From assembly GCA_018830925.1 (NCBI GenBank), contig JAHJRK010000566.1, positions 1 to 33,675 on the forward strand: 33,675 nt of DNA, in the 5' to 3' direction. The translations under genes were made by a program, and so were the position numbers. Below the pieces are notes generated by a model. It made no database searches. It had not been told where the DNA came from and worked only from the letters and a program-made list of their open reading frames with translations. Position 1 is the stretch's first letter. Each line of letters begins with the position of its first letter. This document shows positions 32,123 through 33,675 of this stretch, one piece after another. This stretch comes from Pseudomonadota bacterium. GTDB lineage: Bacteria; Desulfobacterota; Desulfobacteria; Desulfobacterales; RPRI01.

Positions 32123-33448
32123 ATGAGACAACAAATAGCGGCCTTGTTTGCATACTGTAAAAAACCAGGAGTTTTCAATGCGAATATTATATTTATTTCT
32201 ACTAGTATTTTAATTTTTATTGCGCTTAACTTAACTGTCCACTCGAATACTATTGCAGAAGTGGAAAAAGCGCATAGCTTTCTTCCAATGATGCAAAACT
32301 TTATAGAAACCTGGATTCGAGAGGGATATCTTAAGCATGGCGGTCTTTATTATAATGGTTATGATATATCAAGAACATGGCATCCTGAGCCTTATTATTA
32401 CAACGCAGGTGTCACTCTGCTGGCTCCATATTTACTACAAAAAATAAATTATATTGTTACTGGGCATTCTAATATTTTTTTGTTGGCTTTATCTAATCAA
32501 ATTATTGTAATGATCGGCGCTATTTTTCTATCTTTATTGAGTTGGAGGATGGCTGAAAAATCCAATCCAGACAATTATAATGGAAATATTGCAATAGCCC
32601 TGTCATGTCTTATTGTTTTTCAGACGTTTCCCCAAAACATTTTTTTTTATTGGTTTCCATCTCCGCAAAGTTTATTTTTGATATTTTTCTTACCTTTTTT
32701 GTTTTTCATGGATTACTTTTTAAGTAAACAATTCATTCGCTCCAAAAAAAGTGTTGTTTTTTTATTCGCTTTAATTTTTTTAATGATGCTTTCTGAACGT
32801 GTTGCAGCAACATTATCGATAGCCTCCTTGCTAATTGCTATGCATTTTATGGATACAGAATCTGTAAAAAAGAAAATGATTATTTTGACATCAATTTTAG
32901 CCGGATCTCTGGTTGTTATATTAGGTCTATGTCAAAGTGTATTAGCTAAACGCTATCATCCGGGTGTTGAAATATTAGGTTCTGGCGCGGTCGTTAGAAC
33001 AGGATTCGATGGCTCGACGCTTCACTATAACACGCATTGGGATCTTTTATTTAGCCGACATCCGTCTATGAAATACCCCACACTTGGTAGTCTTGGCGAT
33101 TTCCTATCTTGGAAAGCTTTGTTTATTGTAGGAGTTGTTGCTGTCATTTTTATTTTATATCAACAATTTAAAAAACCCAATAGCATCTTTCCAATATTGT
33201 TCAGTTTTTTTGGGACTTACCTCCTTTATGCCTTTATATTCTCAAACGCTGTTGTTCTCCATACAGATCTCTATGATGTATTTATTTTTACACCAATTGC
33301 TTTGTCGGTTTTTGGGATCGTGCCAATTTATGTATTTCGGTATTTCAAAAATAATGTTTGGACCTGTGTGAGTTTTCTCATGGCAATATGTTATACAGCT
33401 GTTCAAATAAGGAGCTACGCAACTACGATACCGCTCCCCCCAGCTTAG
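32123..33448 (+). CDS. Polytopic membrane protein of unknown function (possible GT-C)
   Basis: This 441-aa protein has about ten transmembrane segments. An N-terminal extracytoplasmic loop contains NTIAEVEKAHSFLPMMQNF and RTWHPEPYYYNAGVTLLAPY, reminiscent of GT-C or polymerase-like membrane enzymes. No clear catalytic motif stands out. It is markedly AT-rich with long T runs compared with wecE just upstream, so it was probably acquired separately. It might be a polymerase or a membrane glycosyltransferase. It ends shortly before an asparagine-synthetase remnant and an IS200-like element. I do not recognise the family. Confidence 0.5.
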   Translation: MRQQIAALFAYCKKPGVFNANIIFISTSILIFIALNLTVHSNTIAEVEKAHSFLPMMQNFIETWIREGYLKHGGLYYNGYDISRTWHPEPYYYNAGVTLLAPYLLQKINYIVTGHSNIFLLALSNQIIVMIGAIFLSLLSWRMAEKSNPDNYNGNIAIALSCLIVFQTFPQNIFFYWFPSPQSLFLIFFLPFLFFMDYFLSKQFIRSKKSVVFLFALIFLMMLSERVAATLSIASLLIAMHFMDTESVKKKMIILTSILAGSLVVILGLCQSVLAKRYHPGVEILGSGAVVRTGFDGSTLHYNTHWDLLFSRHPSMKYPTLGSLGDFLSWKALFIVGVVAVIFILYQQFKKPNSIFPILFSFFGTYLLYAFIFSNAVVLHTDLYDVFIFTPIALSVFGIVPIYVFRYFKNNVWTCVSFLMAICYTAVQIRSYATTIPLPPA

Positions 33449-33474
33449 AAATTATTCATGCAGTGTGTCCCCCT

Positions 33475-33549
33475 GTGAAAGACTTGCTGGAGGGTTAGGC
33501 CAGAGGATTAGCTAACAGCGAATGCTTGTTTGCCTTAGTTTTGATCTAA
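33475..33549 (+). pseudogene. Decayed C-terminal fragment of an asparagine synthase gene
   Basis: Read in frame from 33475 this gives VKDLLEG, a stop, ARGLANSECLFALVLI and a second stop. It aligns without gaps to the C-terminus of the AsnB at 18990 ([20 protein letters not shown]...). About 17 of 23 residues agree. The internal TAG and loss of the rest show decay. It is either a leftover of a second asnB or a rearranged copy. Confidence 0.75.
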
Positions 33550-33658
33550 ACCCTCCACCTCTGGTGGAGGACCCGGAGAGGTTCTACCGATCCGGCGTAA
33601 AATGATATAGGCTCACCCTCCGGGAAAGTCTCGAAAGAGCAAATCGGAGGATGAACCT
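33550..33658 (+). mobile_element. Left end of an IS200/IS605-like element (partial)
   Basis: A perfect hairpin (CCTCCACC at 33552-33559, GGTGGAGG at 33563-33570, loop TCT) lies about 90 bp before a transposase-like start. IS200-type elements lack inverted repeats and use such subterminal hairpins as recognition sites. The exact boundary is not visible. The element runs off the window. Confidence 0.6.
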
Positions 33659-33675
33659 ATGCATGATTGGGAGAG
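33659..33675 (+). CDS. tnpA: Start of IS200-like transposase (TnpA, Y1 type), cut by window end
   Basis: GGAGG at 33646-33650 is well placed before ATG 33659, which reads MHDWE, a very common beginning of IS200-family TnpA proteins (M..DW.S...HV.W). Only five codons are visible, so the call rests on that start, the hairpin upstream and position. It is partial at its 3' end. Confidence 0.55.

Noticed and set aside
1-33675. CRISPR array, tRNA or rRNA genes
   Set aside because: No regularly spaced identical repeats and no cloverleaf or rRNA-like stretches were recognised on either strand.

Overview
The window looks like a Gram-negative chromosome segment, probably from a sulfate-reducer-like or syntroph-like deltaproteobacterium (Desulfobacterota). 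This is inferred from the gene style: a substrate-binding protein/CHASE3 kinase/LuxR-type regulator trio, an IS200-type element and a long mosaic O-antigen-type locus. Every convincing gene lies on the + strand. Taxonomy rests on style only and is not proven.

Region by region: (1) 1-515 is a gene-poor leader with a hairpin and short dispersed repeats. (2) 516-3725 is a three-gene sensory unit: ABC-type periplasmic binding protein, CHASE3 histidine kinase, NarL/LuxR-type response regulator. (3) 3726-5403 is a repeat-littered boundary with a truncated methyltransferase and a Wzz-type chain-length regulator. (4) 5404-18966 carries the Wzx flippase, the Wzy-like polymerase, two paralogous GT11 fucosyltransferase-like genes, a GT1/CgeB-like and a GT2 glycosyltransferase, and six methyltransferase-fold genes. 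(5) 18990-25139 holds an asparagine synthetase-like amidotransferase, a WbqC-like protein, an acyl/peptidyl carrier protein, an SDR reductase, an NRPS-type adenylation enzyme and a membrane-anchored GT2. (6) 25123-31900 holds a formyltransferase, three more methyltransferases, a NeuD/PglD-like acyltransferase, a beta-propeller glycosidase-like protein, a GtrA-like membrane protein and a WecE-type sugar aminotransferase. (7) 31901-33675 is a degenerate end: REP-like hairpins, an AT-rich polytopic membrane protein, a decayed asparagine-synthetase fragment and the left end of an IS200/IS605-like element whose transposase starts at the window edge.

Together this reads as a Wzx/Wzy-dependent surface polysaccharide locus. 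WecE would make a 4-amino-4,6-dideoxy sugar nucleotide. The formyltransferase or the NeuD-like acyltransferase could N-acylate it. GT11, GT1 and GT2 enzymes assemble the unit, many methyltransferases could decorate it, Wzx exports it, Wzy polymerises it and Wzz sets its length. The part least like a textbook locus is the carrier-protein module (A-domain enzyme + ACP + SDR) beside AsnB and WbqC, which suggests an amino-acid- or acyl-derived substituent is built on a carrier and moved to a sugar. Frequent ATGA/GTGA/TGATG overlaps argue for one translationally coupled transcript. Sharp swings in base composition, gene remnants and repeats show repeated recombination.
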